Of a stretch of 64,000 nucleotides of DNA, positions 22,390-34,500 are shown piece by piece. The DNA is taken from positions 54,228,318 to 54,292,317 of the forward strand of contig JBANSL010000004.1 of assembly GCA_037127255.1 (NCBI GenBank), in the 5' to 3' direction. The stretch comes from Persicaria tinctoria (taxonomy: Eukaryota; Streptophyta; Magnoliopsida; Caryophyllales; Polygonaceae). The notes below the pieces were generated by a model. That model ran no database searches, was not told where the DNA came from, and saw only the letters and a list, made by a program, of their open reading frames with translations. The first letter of the stretch is position 1. Each line of letters opens with the position of its first letter. Made by a program: the position numbers and the translations under genes.

Positions 22390-23541
22390 ATGCATACACC
22401 CCTAACTTGAACTATAGTTGATATGGTGTTTTGAGAGATCCAAAGGGAAAAGCAATACAACGGGCAACCCGAGATAAAAGACATAAAACACAAACAACTT
22501 AAACTAAATAGCGCCAACCTTAATGCTGTATCTTTAATGATCTTTATCCATGGTCATCTCCTTAATCAAGGCTAAGAGTACGAGGTCCTGACATATAACT
22601 GTCATTTAACTCTCCTTGATACATTGATATTATGCAACTAAATAAGATATATGTCGATCAATTAGAATTATTAGTGATTTCTTGCACTTTACGGGATCCT
22701 TACCGGATTTCTTGTCCCAGTGAGATGTCAATTTTTCTTTGAACGCACTTCTTTACCTAACAAGTTAATTGAAATCACTCGAGTTAAATAAAAATATATA
22801 ATTTTTTTTATTTACAAATCAATTGATATAAAAATAAACCCAACCAATCAAATTAATCCATTAAAAAAAAGCTTGAACAAATAATATATCTCTCTCACCT
22901 CCCTCATAACTACCAATTAAGGGTGTGTTTGGTAATCGAAGTTGAATGGTTAACTGAAGCTGAATAATTAACGGTTTTGTTATATGCAAGGTGAAAATCT
23001 CACCGGATGCACATAAAGACTTCGCAATCGTGTATTGCGGATGCAAGATCGAAAAATCAGAATCCACAACCTTGTAGTCTGAATCCGCAACCGATTAATT
23101 ACCAGTGAATTAATTAATTTGTACTCCGTATGTACAATATTAGTTTGGAATGAATTTTCAACTAGGTAATCAAGAGGATTGCAGTAATTGCACCCTCCTT
23201 TTTATATAGGTACAATCATATTGACTGTCAACTCACTAGCCCCCCTATCAGATACTCCGTGTAATTAAACCTTCTAACAGAGCATAATGCAAAGTAAATA
23301 AAAAAAAGATGCAACTGCGCACTTCGAGTTCGCAAACTCGAATTTTTTTTAAAAAGTCCGCACCTGCGTATTACGAGTGCGCGAAATCGAAACCGTGTAA
23401 CCTGCGAGACGATCACCGTGCAAATAGTAAGACTCATAATTAATTGTGTAAAATATATGTTAAATTAAACTATTAATAAGCTAGTAGTATATTTGGTAAC
23501 CTTCTGATTGAGTAGCTGATAAAACTAGTTGATAAACTAAA
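22390..23541. other. Spacer, no gene seen
   Basis: AT-rich, unassigned sequence. A GTGTGTTTGGTAATC block at 22924 resembles the start of some Tourist/Harbinger MITEs, but no matching right end was found. Positions 23300-23420 hold a short GC-richer patch with CTGCG and GCGAA motifs of no recognised origin. Confidence 0.5.
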
Positions 23542-23551
23542 TATGTTTGTG
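23542..23551. repeat. MULE target-site duplication (left)
   Basis: TATGTTTGTG, identical to 30797-30806. Confidence 0.85.
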
Positions 23552-24617
23552 GGTCGTAAAGACAAATTGGTATATTTAAATACCCTATTTGGACAGATTG
23601 GAATATTTAAAGTCATGATAGACAAAAAGGTATATAAAATGTGGTTTCGGGGACAAATAACCCCTTTTCCCTTGTCGAGGTCAGTTCACCCATTCTAATC
23701 TGGTTTTCTTTTCTTTTTTTGATCGGTTTTGTGCCAAACCAATTAAACTCTTGCCAAATAAAACTAAACCCCTAAACCTAAACCGTTCTCCCAATCTCCC
23801 ACCTCTCATATTACATTTTTGTACAATGAATTCAGCTATGGCGATGGGTGAAGTGTAGGGCTGGGGAAAAATTACCATGAAAACCAAACAAATATGTACC
23901 AACCGAACCAATTATATTGGTTTGGTATACCGAACCGAGTTCCAAAACTTGGCACAGTAACAGTAATGAAAATGGAAAAGTTGGTATTACCATTACCAAC
24001 CAATTTCAAATTGGTTGGTACGGTAATACCAACCAATTCATACCAAACCAATTATATCTAGTTTTATTTTTATTTTCTTAATTTATTTTGTAATTGTTTT
24101 AAGTTTTTAACTTTTATTTTTATTTTTTTAAAACTTTTTTTCCTTCAGAAAATGCTTTTAATCAAGGGAGGAATATTAACTCAACCTCGATTAAGACGAA
24201 AATTTATAACGTTAGTCGGACTAAGACCTTCCTACTATTATGTTGCTTTTGCTTTAGTGCTTAAACACTTTGCAATAACTTTTATGTTTTATGTTGCCTT
24301 AGTGCTTAAATATAGTTGGTTCAGACGAAAACCTAAGCGTTGGAATAACTTATACATTTTAGTTAATTTGTATGTTTTTTTTTTCTCAACACTCGAAAAG
24401 CTGGTAAATTACCATTACCAATACGTACCAACCTACTTAATTGGTAATCAATTAAATTGGTAATCAATTAAATTGGTACAACCCCTTCAGTGGTTGATAA
24501 TGGTAGGGATTTTACAATCACCAATTCAAATTGGTTGGTGCATGGTAAACGGAAAAATGAATTGGTAATTTGCCAATTCCACCTCTAGTGAAGTGTATCA
24601 GCAAGCTAGGCATATGC
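23552..24617 (+). repeat. MULE left terminal inverted repeat (split by hAT MITE)
   Basis: About 330 bases once the hAT insertion (23856-24587 plus one 8-base duplication) is set aside. It matches the complement of about 30472-30796, including GTGGTTTCGGGGACA and GATCGGTTTTGTGCCAAACC. Confidence 0.85.
23856..24587. mobile_element. hAT-type MITE (732 bp)
   Basis: It starts TAGGGCTGG and ends CCACCTCTA (complement TAGAGGTGG). The 8-base duplication GTGAAGTG flanks it (23848-23855 and 24588-24595). Subterminal regions are rich in ACCAATT/AATTGGT repeats, in both orientations. No transposase is encoded. Confidence 0.88.
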
Positions 24618-24997
24618 CAAAGGTGAGTTCTCTTATCAAGGCTAAAAATTTCAAATTCTATTTCTTCTATTTGGTTCCTTTTCTTCTGTTTGAATAGTTC
24701 GGGTTTACTAATTTCATGATTTAGGGGTTTTCAATAAGAAGATTAGAAGTGGTATGAATTCAACTATATGTGCGTGCAGAACATTGATGGATCGATCAAC
24801 AGAAAGTGTGAGAAGAAAATTGACCCCAATGAGGCGGGAAATGGTTGATATATATATATATGGAGTCTTCATCCCTAGGACAATATGAATCTAATGGCAC
24901 AGTAGAAGATGAAGTATATAAAAAATGGTAGAAGTAAGGTTAAAGGGAAAGGGAAAGTGTTGGAGGAGGATATGAAGAACCATTTTTTAAAGGTGAA

Positions 24998-27955
24998 TTG
25001 GAAGATGAAGTTGAGGATTATGATTTATGTGAGGAAGACATTGATGGGGCTGATTCAGATAACTCGATCGAGTGTGGTGATCGGTTCATAGAGGAACTTC
25101 AATATGATATCGACGAACTGATTCATATCAGAGAATTGAATCTAAATTTGAGGAGAGTGCAAAAGAATTCGGCTGAACCAGTGCCTGGAAGTCAAATCTC
25201 TTGGGTTGATCCATCGACTCGATGTCAAAATCATGAAGATGGTATGTTGTATTTCACGTGATAATATGCAACTCTATTATTTAACATCATTAATTAGTAT
25301 TTATATTAATTTTATGTTTAACTAGGTGGCAATGGCATGCATGATTCTTTGGTATTAGATAGTGAGCAACAATCCATAACAAAAGCACCAAATAAGGGGA
25401 AAAGTGTGCCATCAAGCAAGTGGCCATCATATTGGACAACTTATGAAGGTGGTTATTACTCAGACCAAAGGGATACAGATGATGAGAGACCTATTGATGA
25501 AGATGAAGATGAAGAATCTCAAGTTGAGCATGTGGTGGTGATGACTAAGAAAGGGAAAGGGAAGGTAGATTATCCATTTTTCAATGAGAAGACAGATATG
25601 AGAAATGTCTACTTTAAAGTGGGCTTGAGGTTTGTATCTCAGAAGGTCTTGAAAGAGGAAATTTTGTGGTACATCATTCAGAAAAAGAAAGACATCAGAT
25701 ACATAAAAAATTATCAGAAAAGGATTCATGTTGGTTGTCATGGTTGTAGATGGGAGATGTCTGTTGGGAGGGATCTTGAGCACATGGACGCATGGCAGAT
25801 TAAGGCATACCAGGGAGAACATAGATGTGCGAGAACCTTTAGAAATAAATTGATAACTGAAAATTGGATTGCTGAACAATTCCTTGATAAAGTGTTGAGG
25901 AATCCTAAGATGACTTCAAAAGAGATCAAGGAAGATATAAGGAGCAAGTATGATGTCTTATTCTACACAAAGATGTGCTTGAGAGCTAAAAATAATGCTC
26001 TCTCTACGGTGACTAATCTGATGAAGCACTAGGATGGAATTCTGAAGCCATATCTTCGGGAGCTATGTAAGGCAAATCCTGACATTAAATGTGTACTGAA
26101 GACTGTGGAAGCTCCTCTAGTTCAATCTGACGTCTTCTTGAAATTCTACGTTTGTTACGATGCATTGAAGAAAAGCTTCGTTGAGAATTGCAGACCAATA
26201 ATCGATGTTGATGGTTGCTTTCTTAAGCATGCTTGCGGAGGACAACTTTTATGTGCAATAGGTCGTGATAGAAACAATCATATGTATCCTATCGCATGGC
26301 TAGTAGTAGTGGCGGAGAATAGAATTACATGGGAGTGGTTTCTAAAACTTGTAGGAGAAGATTTGAATATTGGTTTCGGTGATGGTTGGATTGTAATTTC
26401 AAACCAACAAAAGGTGAGTGACAAATCTTATATCTTTTGTATAACTCTTCATTTTATTTCAATTATTTTTGACATTTATGCACTTGTATAATTTCAGGGA
26501 CTTGTGCAGGCAATTCATGCATTATGGCCAAATATTAAACATCGACAATGTGTTCGACACATTCTATCTAATTGGAGAAAGGTGCACATGAGCGACAATT
26601 TTGGAAGTGTGTGAAAGCTACAACAATGGGGCAATTTCATGCAAAGGTTATTGATTAGAAGAATTTGTCGAAAAATGCTTACAATGCTTTCATGAGTCGG
26701 GATCCTAATACCTTCTACATGTCCCATTTCAAGACTCATAGCAATTGTGATGTTGTAGATAACAACATGGCAGAAACTTTCAACTCGTTCATTCTTTTAG
26801 CAAGATACAAGCCAATACTTTCCATGTTAGAGGACATATGACTTGCTTTAATGGATAGAATGAAGCAAAAGAAAGAGGAGGCTTCCAAGTTTGTGGCTGG
26901 TGTTGCTCCTAGAATTAGCGAGAAGTTGGAAGAGGCATATGACGAGCAAAGACACTATGACTGCAGATGGAATGAAGGAGATACTCAAACTGACTTTGAG
27001 GTTTTGCATAAAGGTATTAGTCATGTTGTTGACTTGGAGAAAAAAACTTGTTCATGTAGAGTATGGGAGTTAACTGGTGTACCATGTCGTCATGCAATGA
27101 GTGCAATTTTGTACATGAACAAAAAAACAGAAGACTACCTAGCTGCATGGTATAAGGTGGATACTTACACTCAAACATATTCAAGATTGTTGCAACCGGT
27201 CCCTGATAGTACATTTTGGGAGGCAGATGATGGAGTGGGAATGGTGTTTTTAGACGTTGAAAGAAGAAGAACTGGGAGAAGAAAGACCAATAGGCGGAGG
27301 GATGCAGATGAGTGAAAGAAGAAATATACTTACTGCAGAAATGGACTGTCCACAAATCATGATAAACGAAAATGTCAAGTTCCGTAAAGAGAGGTATACT
27401 AAACGGGGGCAAATTTAATCTTCAGTCAATTGATTTATATTTCCCTTGTGCAAATTTACTCTCCCTATTCTATTGTGCTTACAGGTGAACCAACGATCGA
27501 TGGAGGATGGACCAAAAAAGCAAGGTCGACCAAAAGGGAGTAAAAATCGAATTGGAATAAATGATAGCTCAACTCCAGCGCAATATCTTTCTAGTTTGAA
27601 GAAACCAATGACTTCAACTAATACATTTGAGACAATGAGTCAAGACACCCAATCTGATCCACATGCTAGTGCTTGGCTATCTTCAGGTGTATAAAAATAA
27701 TAATGCAACTGCTGATTGTTACCTTTAACTTGGACTAATGTAAACAATATCGATCTTATAGTGACAACTAAAGCCAATCAAAGGAGAAGAGGTAGAGGAA
27801 GAACATTTACAAGAGGGAGATCAACTGCATCAGGTGGTAGAGGGAGAGCAACCGGGGGTATCGACATAAGCTATGGGGATGATGGACAGATTATCTACAG
27901 TGTCACATTGCATCGCCCCGTCATTGTTATCCGAGAGCCACAATCTCAACCATAG
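24998..27955 (+). pseudogene. MURA-type MULE transposase, broken
   Basis: Readable exons are 24998-25241, 25326-26413, 26498-about 27315 and C-terminal pieces at about 27485-27690 and 27761-27955. The N-terminal acidic part precedes a MuDR-type DNA-binding region (FKVGLRFVSQKVLKEE, CHGCRWEMSV). The MULE catalytic domain follows (IIDVDGCFLKHACGGQLLCA, then WFLKLVGEDL). Family ISDQQKGL reads ISNQQKGL, so the second catalytic Asp is replaced by Asn. A SWIM zinc finger is intact (CSCRVWELTGVPCRH). The tail has an AT-hook-like GRPKGSKNR and RG-rich repeats. Lesions are TAG at 26030-26032, a frameshift just after the NWRK codons near 26580, TAG near 26656, and TGA near 26838. It would have cut and joined the MULE termini; as read it cannot. 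Confidence 0.88.
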
Positions 27956-28121
27956 AGATGTATCGCATCTGAAACATGGACCTTATTTTTTTGCTTTGTA
28001 TTCAGTAGGACCATGTGTTTGGGTTGTCTTTTGCATATGCCTGTTGGGGTTGTCTTTTGATTGCTACTAAACTTTGAGGGCACTTGTAACTATCTTAATT
28101 TTTTTGCTGTCATAGTGCTAT

Positions 28122-28316
<195 letters not shown>

Positions 28317-28619
28317 AGATCATATGAGAACAACCCTTATCGTGTAACATGTGAACACATCTGGGCCATTGGTTTAAGGAAAATGGATGGCTGAGATAAT
28401 TTCGTAAAATTAATTAATTGAAAAAGAAAATTGAAAAAACCCAACCCAACTCTTATATAAGGCGAGTGTACCAGCCATTCCTAACCCTACCCCCACAAAT
28501 CGTGCCTTTGCTTACAAAGAAGAGAGAGAAAGAGGAGAGCGGCGATCAGGCGATTCGGGCGAAAGGGAAAGGGCGACCACTAGGGCTCCGATTGCCCGAA
28601 CGCGGGACTCAGGCGATGG

Positions 28620-28922
28620 CATCGACTTCATCTTTCTGGCAGGCGGATCCGGCGATGGCGGCGCCTTTCTTCCCCTATTCTCAGATCTGGGCGACGGTGA
28701 AGGCGGGATGGTGGCGAGGAAGACGGTGAAGGCGGGACGGAACGATTGCATCGACTTCGTCTTTCCGGCAGACAGATCCGACGATGGCGGCGCCTTTCTT
28801 CACCTATTCTCAGATTTGGGCGACGATGAAGGCGGGATGGTGGCGAGGAAGATGGTGAAGGCGGGACGGAACGATTGTGCAGACGTACTTCCGTTTCTCT
28901 TCCCCTATTCTCAGATCTGGGC
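28620..28922 (+). repeat. 129-bp GC-rich tandem repeat (2.3 units)
   Basis: Units 28620-28748 and 28749-28877 align end to end, with a partial third at 28878-28922. They contain GCGATGGCGGCGCC and GGCGGGATGGTGGCGAGGAAG. Both strands stay open across the repeat because its length is a multiple of three; there is no sign this encodes a real protein. Confidence 0.85.
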
Positions 28923-29284
28923 AAGATGGTTGAGTTTTTTCAAAGGCATAGATTTAAATAGTAGGTTGGAGAAATTTTCGAAGGCGGCGGCGATTTGAAG
29001 CTATGGGTGACTCCCTGGTGGTGGATTTGCAGTCGGGAGGTTTGCTCTGGTGGTGGATCTGCAGTCGGGAGGTTTTCCGGTAGTTGTGGATTTGCGGTTG
29101 GGAGGTTTACTTGGTGGTGGATTTGGAGTCTAGGTTTGTGATTAATTGAAATCGTTTTTGTTTGCAATTGCTTGATTTAACTGCTCGATTGAAAGACATA
29201 TTCGGGGAGAAGGCCGAATTATTCATATGTATGGATCGATTTTGTGATTTTGTGCTTCATGATTTGTTCTTTTTTTTTTGACAG
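28923..29284. other. Repeat-element interior, no gene seen
   Basis: A short GGTGGTGGAT-TGCAGTCGGGAGGTTT motif recurs three to four times at 29010-29130, followed by AT-rich sequence. Confidence 0.5.
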
Positions 29285-29575
29285 TCATATGAATTAAAAA
29301 TGCATCGATACTATCGAATAATAAAGCGATATCATCGAATAATCCATCGATACCATCAAATAACTGACCGATACCATCGAATAATCAAGCGATAATCACT
29401 CATATATGAGTGAATAATCATCTATATATCACCGAATAATCATTTATAGACGACCGAATAATCAATCATTTATAAAGATTAACAAAAAAATCATATACCA
29501 TCGCATAATCTGTTGATACCATTGCATAATCAGACGATACGATTGCATAATCTAGATATACTGTCGAATAATTTG
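29285..29575 (+). repeat. ATCGAATAATC minisatellite
   Basis: A degenerate unit of about 20 bases with the core GATACCATCGAATAATC recurs roughly a dozen times with variation (TCGAATAATC, TGCATAATC). The position next to the element's right terminus suggests subterminal repeats of the kind transposases bind. Confidence 0.75.
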
Positions 29576-29760
29576 AAGAGAGTGCACCACACACGCCCCC
29601 ATTCAGCAAGTGGGCAAAAAAACGACGTGGGTCCCACTGTTTTTTAATTTAAAAAAAGCCAAAATTGTCTATTAATCTCAGCCTTCAATTTCATTCAATC
29701 AACGGTCCACATGTGTTCTCATGTTACACAATAAGGGATGAGTACCCATTAACCACCCTC

Positions 29761-29786
29761 TATATATATATATATATATATATATA
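29761..29786. repeat. (TA)n microsatellite
   Basis: A pure TA run directly outside the right end of the nested TIR element. Confidence 0.9.
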
Positions 29787-29827
29787 CATGAAGATGCAAT
29801 TGCAGACCCAAGAAAATGCTTTCATTT

Positions 29828-30038
29828 TAGTGCAGCAACCAATTCAATTTGTTCATCATATTAGTCACTGAAGAGAGAAAACTTTTAATTCAATGAGAAC
29901 AAACAAAATAGTACAGCAACCAATTCAATTTGTCCTTTGGGGTTGTCTTTTAATTAGTGTAGCAACCAATTCAATTTGTTCATCATATTAGTCACTGCAG
30001 AGAGAAAACTTTTAATTAAATGAGAACAAACAAAATAG
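29828..30038 (+). repeat. 84-bp direct repeat with partial third copy
   Basis: Units 29828-29911 and 29955-30038 are nearly identical (CAGCAACCAATTCAATTTGT start). The 43 bases between repeat the first part again and then a GGGGTTGTCTTTT block also seen near 28040, downstream of the MULE transposase gene. Confidence 0.85.
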
Positions 30039-30471
30039 AAAGTTTTATAGTGAAGCACCAATTTTGAATTCATGACAGCAACACATACTGACTCCATATG
30101 ACAACAAAAAAAATATTATACTGCAGCAACCTGAGTCGGTCCACATGAAAAAAAAAATCCATGACAACAACACTCATTTGGAAGTCCTCTCGTTGGCCCT
30201 CTTGTTGGTGCGAGAATCTGAAATTGGGTTGATTAACTAGTAAAAGGGGTGAGAATCCGAAATTGGGGCGAGAATAGAAAATTTGGTTGATTAACTAGTA
30301 CAAAGGCAATTTGAAATTGGAAGTCTTCTCGTTGGGGCGAGAATCAGAAATTGCCTATGGCAATTTGAAATTGCTACTTATACACTTTATCCCGAGTCCA
30401 TCCTATCTTCACCGAGTTCGCCAATCACCATAGCCGAAGTCATCATACAGAGAAGGCTTGGGAGGTAGAAC

Positions 30472-30796
30472 GGTTGACATATGCATTGCTGATACGCTTC
30501 TCGTCGAGTCCATCTTCATCGACTTCGCCCATCGCCATAGCCGAACTCTCTGTACGATTTGGGAGGTGGAAGAACGGTTTAGTTTTATTTGGCATGGGTT
30601 TAATTGGTTTGGCACAAAACCGATCGAAAAAAATAATAGAAAACCAGATTAGAATGGGTGAACCTCGACAAGGAAAAAATGGGTTATCTGTCCCCGAAAC
30701 CACGTTTTATATACTTTTTTTTTTTGTCTTTTATGACTTTAAATATACCAATCTGTCCCAAGGGGTATTTAAATATACCAATTTGTCTTCACGACC
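30472..30796 (-). repeat. MULE right terminal inverted repeat
   Basis: Complementary to the left TIR and without the hAT insertion, so it shows the pre-insertion sequence. Compared with the left copy it has an extra GATGAAGATGGACTCGACGA-type stretch on its minus strand. Confidence 0.85.
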
Positions 30797-30806
30797 TATG
30801 TTTGTG
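30797..30806. repeat. MULE target-site duplication (right)
   Basis: TATGTTTGTG, identical to 23542-23551. Confidence 0.85.
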
Positions 30807-30857
30807 TGTATAAATAAAAAACTCCTAAAAGCTTAGGAATGTAGCTGTTTAAAATTA

Positions 30858-31127
30858 TACTCACTCTGTTAATTAAAACTTGTCGTTTATTATTCATGCA
30901 CGTTTTTTTTTTAGAAAACATGCACGCTTTTTTAGAATGATAAAAACTACATAAAATATTAAATAATTTTTACATTTATTTTTACAAATTCATACTGTAC
31001 TTAATAGTAATAAGTATGAAACTGTTTTAAAAAATTATTAAAAAAGTTAATATTTTATATAGTTTTTAACACCTAAAAAAACGTGTATAAATAGTAAAAC
31101 GACAAGTTTTAATTAACGGAGGGAGTA
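30858..31127. mobile_element. Stowaway-like MITE (270 bp)
   Basis: The left end TACTCACTCTGTTAATTAAA pairs with the right end, whose complement starts TACTCCCTCCGTTAATTAAA. The inverted repeat extends about 50 bases and is bordered by TA. It lies about 310 bases upstream of the kinesin start codon, in its likely promoter region. Confidence 0.85.
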
Positions 31128-31360
31128 ATAATTAACAATTTTATTAACCATTCCACATGGCACACATGGGTGATGGGGACATGATAATTAACAATTTTAT
31201 TAACAAACTCTGTAAATGATTTCGAAAATTCAAATTCGAAAGAATCAAACCGCGCGCCTCCATATCCAGTCTTCTCTCTCCTCGTAACCCGGCGCTTCCG
31301 ATTAGCCTAGCTTCCCTTCCACTCCTCACCTCCTCTCTGGCTCTCTCCATCTCTCCGCCA

Positions 31361-31518
31361 ATGGAATCTGCTAATTGATGCCAATCTCCATCCCTCAGTT
31401 CTTCAAATCCTCCATAGCTGAACTTTCCTGCCTCCAGCAATGTCCAAAGATCCAGCTTCAACGCAAAGGAACCCCAAACCCCTCGAATCGAACGAAAACG
31501 GGCTCGAATCGTCGTTGA
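31361..31518 (+). promoter_or_regulatory. Two upstream ORFs in the kinesin leader
   Basis: An ATG at 31361 opens a five-codon uORF ending in TGA (31376-31378). An ATG at 31378-31380 opens a 46-codon frame ending at 31518, which overlaps the kinesin start (31440) in another frame. If the transcript starts upstream of 31361, ribosomes scanning to 31440 must pass both, which could lower translation. The transcript start itself cannot be seen. Confidence 0.5.
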
Positions 31519-34500
31519 CTAACCTTACACATGCTCCTTCTCACCCTCGGAGAGCGCCGCTCAACGCCATACCAGATCCGACGCAGCTCCGGCGGGATGT
31601 TGACTCGGATTCCGACCCTGCCAAGCTGGAAGGAGCTGATGGGAGCCAGGTGTTTGATGATAAGACGAGCGTTTCTAGTTCGGAAGGCTTAATACCCGTC
31701 GGGAAGTGGGCGTCGGTTTCGGGATTGGGTACGAATACTCCTAAGGTGTCTTCTGGCCGCGCCAGGGTTCACTCTGAGTCAAATTCGGCGCAGAGTACTC
31801 CGGCTCGGAGTGCTGGATTTAAGGGTTTGGGGACTGGGAGCAGGGTTTATCAGTCTAATGGTGGAAGAAATGGAGGTTCCTCTAGGGTTTCTAGAAGGTT
31901 CACCATTGTAAATACTGAACATGCTGAACCGGTTGTGGATGCCCCGCATTTTGAGCTCGAGGAGGATCCATTGTTTTGGAAGGACCACAATGTACAGGTT
32001 TGTGATTTATAATTTTCTAATTTTGTATGCCTTGGTATTTCTGTGGAAAGAGAAATTGCACTCTGAAGAATTGAAATTTTAAAACAAATGAATTGGCATT
32101 GTGATAAACTAAAATAAAGGTTAGCTGCATTTGAACTGATGCTAATTTGGAGATTCTCGCATGCTCTAGGTATTGATTCGTGTTCGCCCCTTGAATAATA
32201 TGGAGCGTGTTTTACAAGGGAATGCACGGTGCTTGAAGCAAGAGAGTCCCCAGACATTAGTTTGGCTAGGTCATCCTGAGACCCGGTTTACCTATGATCA
32301 CGTTGTTTGTGAGACCATTACACAGGTTGCCTTGGTTTCAAAAAATATTTATGTTACTAGTTGGCAATGTTTCTTTAATTGGAAATGATGAATTGACTGT
32401 TGATTTTAATATAGGAAAAACTCTTTAGGGTTGCTGGGTTGCCCATGGTGGAAAATTGCATGTCAGGGTACAACAGTTGTATATTCGCTTATGGTCAGGT
32501 ACATTGAATTGTCAGTTATGTAAAGTTTCAGATCCTCTGCGGTGATGACAGATTGCTATTAAGTTCCCTGTTGAAGTCAATATGATATGTTACAGACAGG
32601 TAGTGGAAAAACATACACCATGATGGGTGAGATCCATGAGATTGAAGGGAAGCTTAACCAGGACTGTGGAATAACTCCTCGTATATTTGAATACTTGTTT
32701 ACACGGATCAAGGCAGTAAGTTAACATGGAAGAAGTTCTTGAAACATCCATTCAACAGAATGAAATCATATTTATTGGAAACATTGATTATACAGGAAGA
32801 GGTGAGCCGAAGGGATGAAAAACTGACGTACAACTGCAAATGTTCCTTCCTAGAGATCTACAATGAGCAGATAACTGATTTGCTTGAGCCATCGTCTACC
32901 AATTTGCAGGTGATTTAGGCTTTCTGAAATTCCTTTTTATTGGTAAAAAAAGGCTTATTATTTGAAAACAACGTTTCTCACTTATCTTGTTATTTTTGTA
33001 GTTGAGAGAGGATTTTAAGAGGGGCGTGTATGTTGAGAACCTCACAGAATATAATGTGAGGACTGTCAGTGATGTTCTTCAGCTTCTCTTAAAGGTAAAA
33101 GTCTGCAATAAAGTTGCTAGATGATGTCGTAATTATAAGAATCTGAAATTACTGAATTATATTCAATAGGGTGCTGCAAATAGAAAGATTGCTGCTACAC
33201 ACATGAATAGTGAGAGCAGTCGGTCTCATAGTGTTTTTACATGCATCATTGAAAGCCGCTGGGAGAAGGATTCTATGATTCATTCCAGATATGGACGGTT
33301 AAATTTGGTTGATCTTGCTGGTTCAGAGAGGTGTTTCTCAACTCTGCCTGAAATTTATTTTGAATCCCAATTCTTGAGCTTTTTAAGTTGGCTAATGTTG
33401 TAAGGATGAATAGGCACTGATTTTCTTATAACAAGATACAGGTTTTAGTGGTTCATTAATTATTCAATATAACTTTTGAAATGGTTATTTGGTTTATACC
33501 TGTATCAAATTAGGCAAAAAAGTTCTGGCGCTGAAGGTGATCGACTGAAAGAAGCAGCCAACATCAACAGATCTTTATCCACTTTAGGGTAAGAGGTTAT
33601 GAAAATTTATAGTTGAGCACCTGCATGTTCTTGATGGAGACAACCTGTAGATAACCTTGTGCATGCCTTTGTTGAGATTCATATAACTAAACACGCTGTT
33701 TCACTTGTAAAATTTCGATATTATGTGGCATAGATAAATGTACTTTTTTTTTTTATTACTTGGTAACTAGTTCTGTTTAACTTGAAACATATCTAGATTA
33801 TATGACATAGGTAGGTTTTTTTTTTTTTTTAAAATTATTTTGTAACCAATTTTAGGTACAGGTCTGAAAGAGCATGAGTGGCACTTGTGTCTTCTGTAGT
33901 TGTAAAGGCAGTGCTATTAGTTTCTTATATAGGATATTTTTGCCTATAAGAGAAAATGTATAGTATAGGATTATCAGATGATATTCATCATATGGTTGTA
34001 ACTTCTGAAGGATTTTAGTGACAGTTGCTATTCTTCCTGAAAATATGCATGTAATCTTGGATTTGTTGGGGACATATGCTTGGTGTAGAACTGCTCAGCT
34101 GAATAATCAAGAATGGTAAACTGCACTAGAATCAATAGTACTACACATTTAATTTTTATGAGGTGTTGCACATAATTTCACGGACTTCCCATAGAAGGAA
34201 TGTATAACCACTCACCCAATAAAGGAATACTGAAGAAATGAAGGGAGAATATATAACTTATTCAGGAAAGCATACAATGAGTGTTGTTTGAGTGGAAAAT
34301 AAAACCTTTATGCATCTAATTTGACCATTTACAATTTGTTCTGTTTTTTTTTCCTTCTGAACTTTGTAAACACTAGATGGCTAGACCTAATGTGCAAGAA
34401 ACCCTTTAACTCAGTTTTACTTTTTCATTGCTCATCATATTGGTTTCCTGTGCAAATCTTTCCTCTTTCATCGAAATTTTGCAAGTGCTATATGATTATT

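Larger units (their letters stand above)
28330..29745. mobile_element. Non-autonomous TIR-bounded element nested in the MULE
   Basis: The left end (about 28334-28400) and the complement of the right end (about 29660-29745) share CCCTTAT-GTGTAACATG, GAACACAT-TGG and GGCTGAGAT blocks. Between them lie a GC-rich gene-like segment with 129-base tandem units and a minisatellite near the right end. The class is uncertain: no clear target duplication is visible because both flanks are TA microsatellites. A Pack-MULE-like element is one option. Confidence 0.6.
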
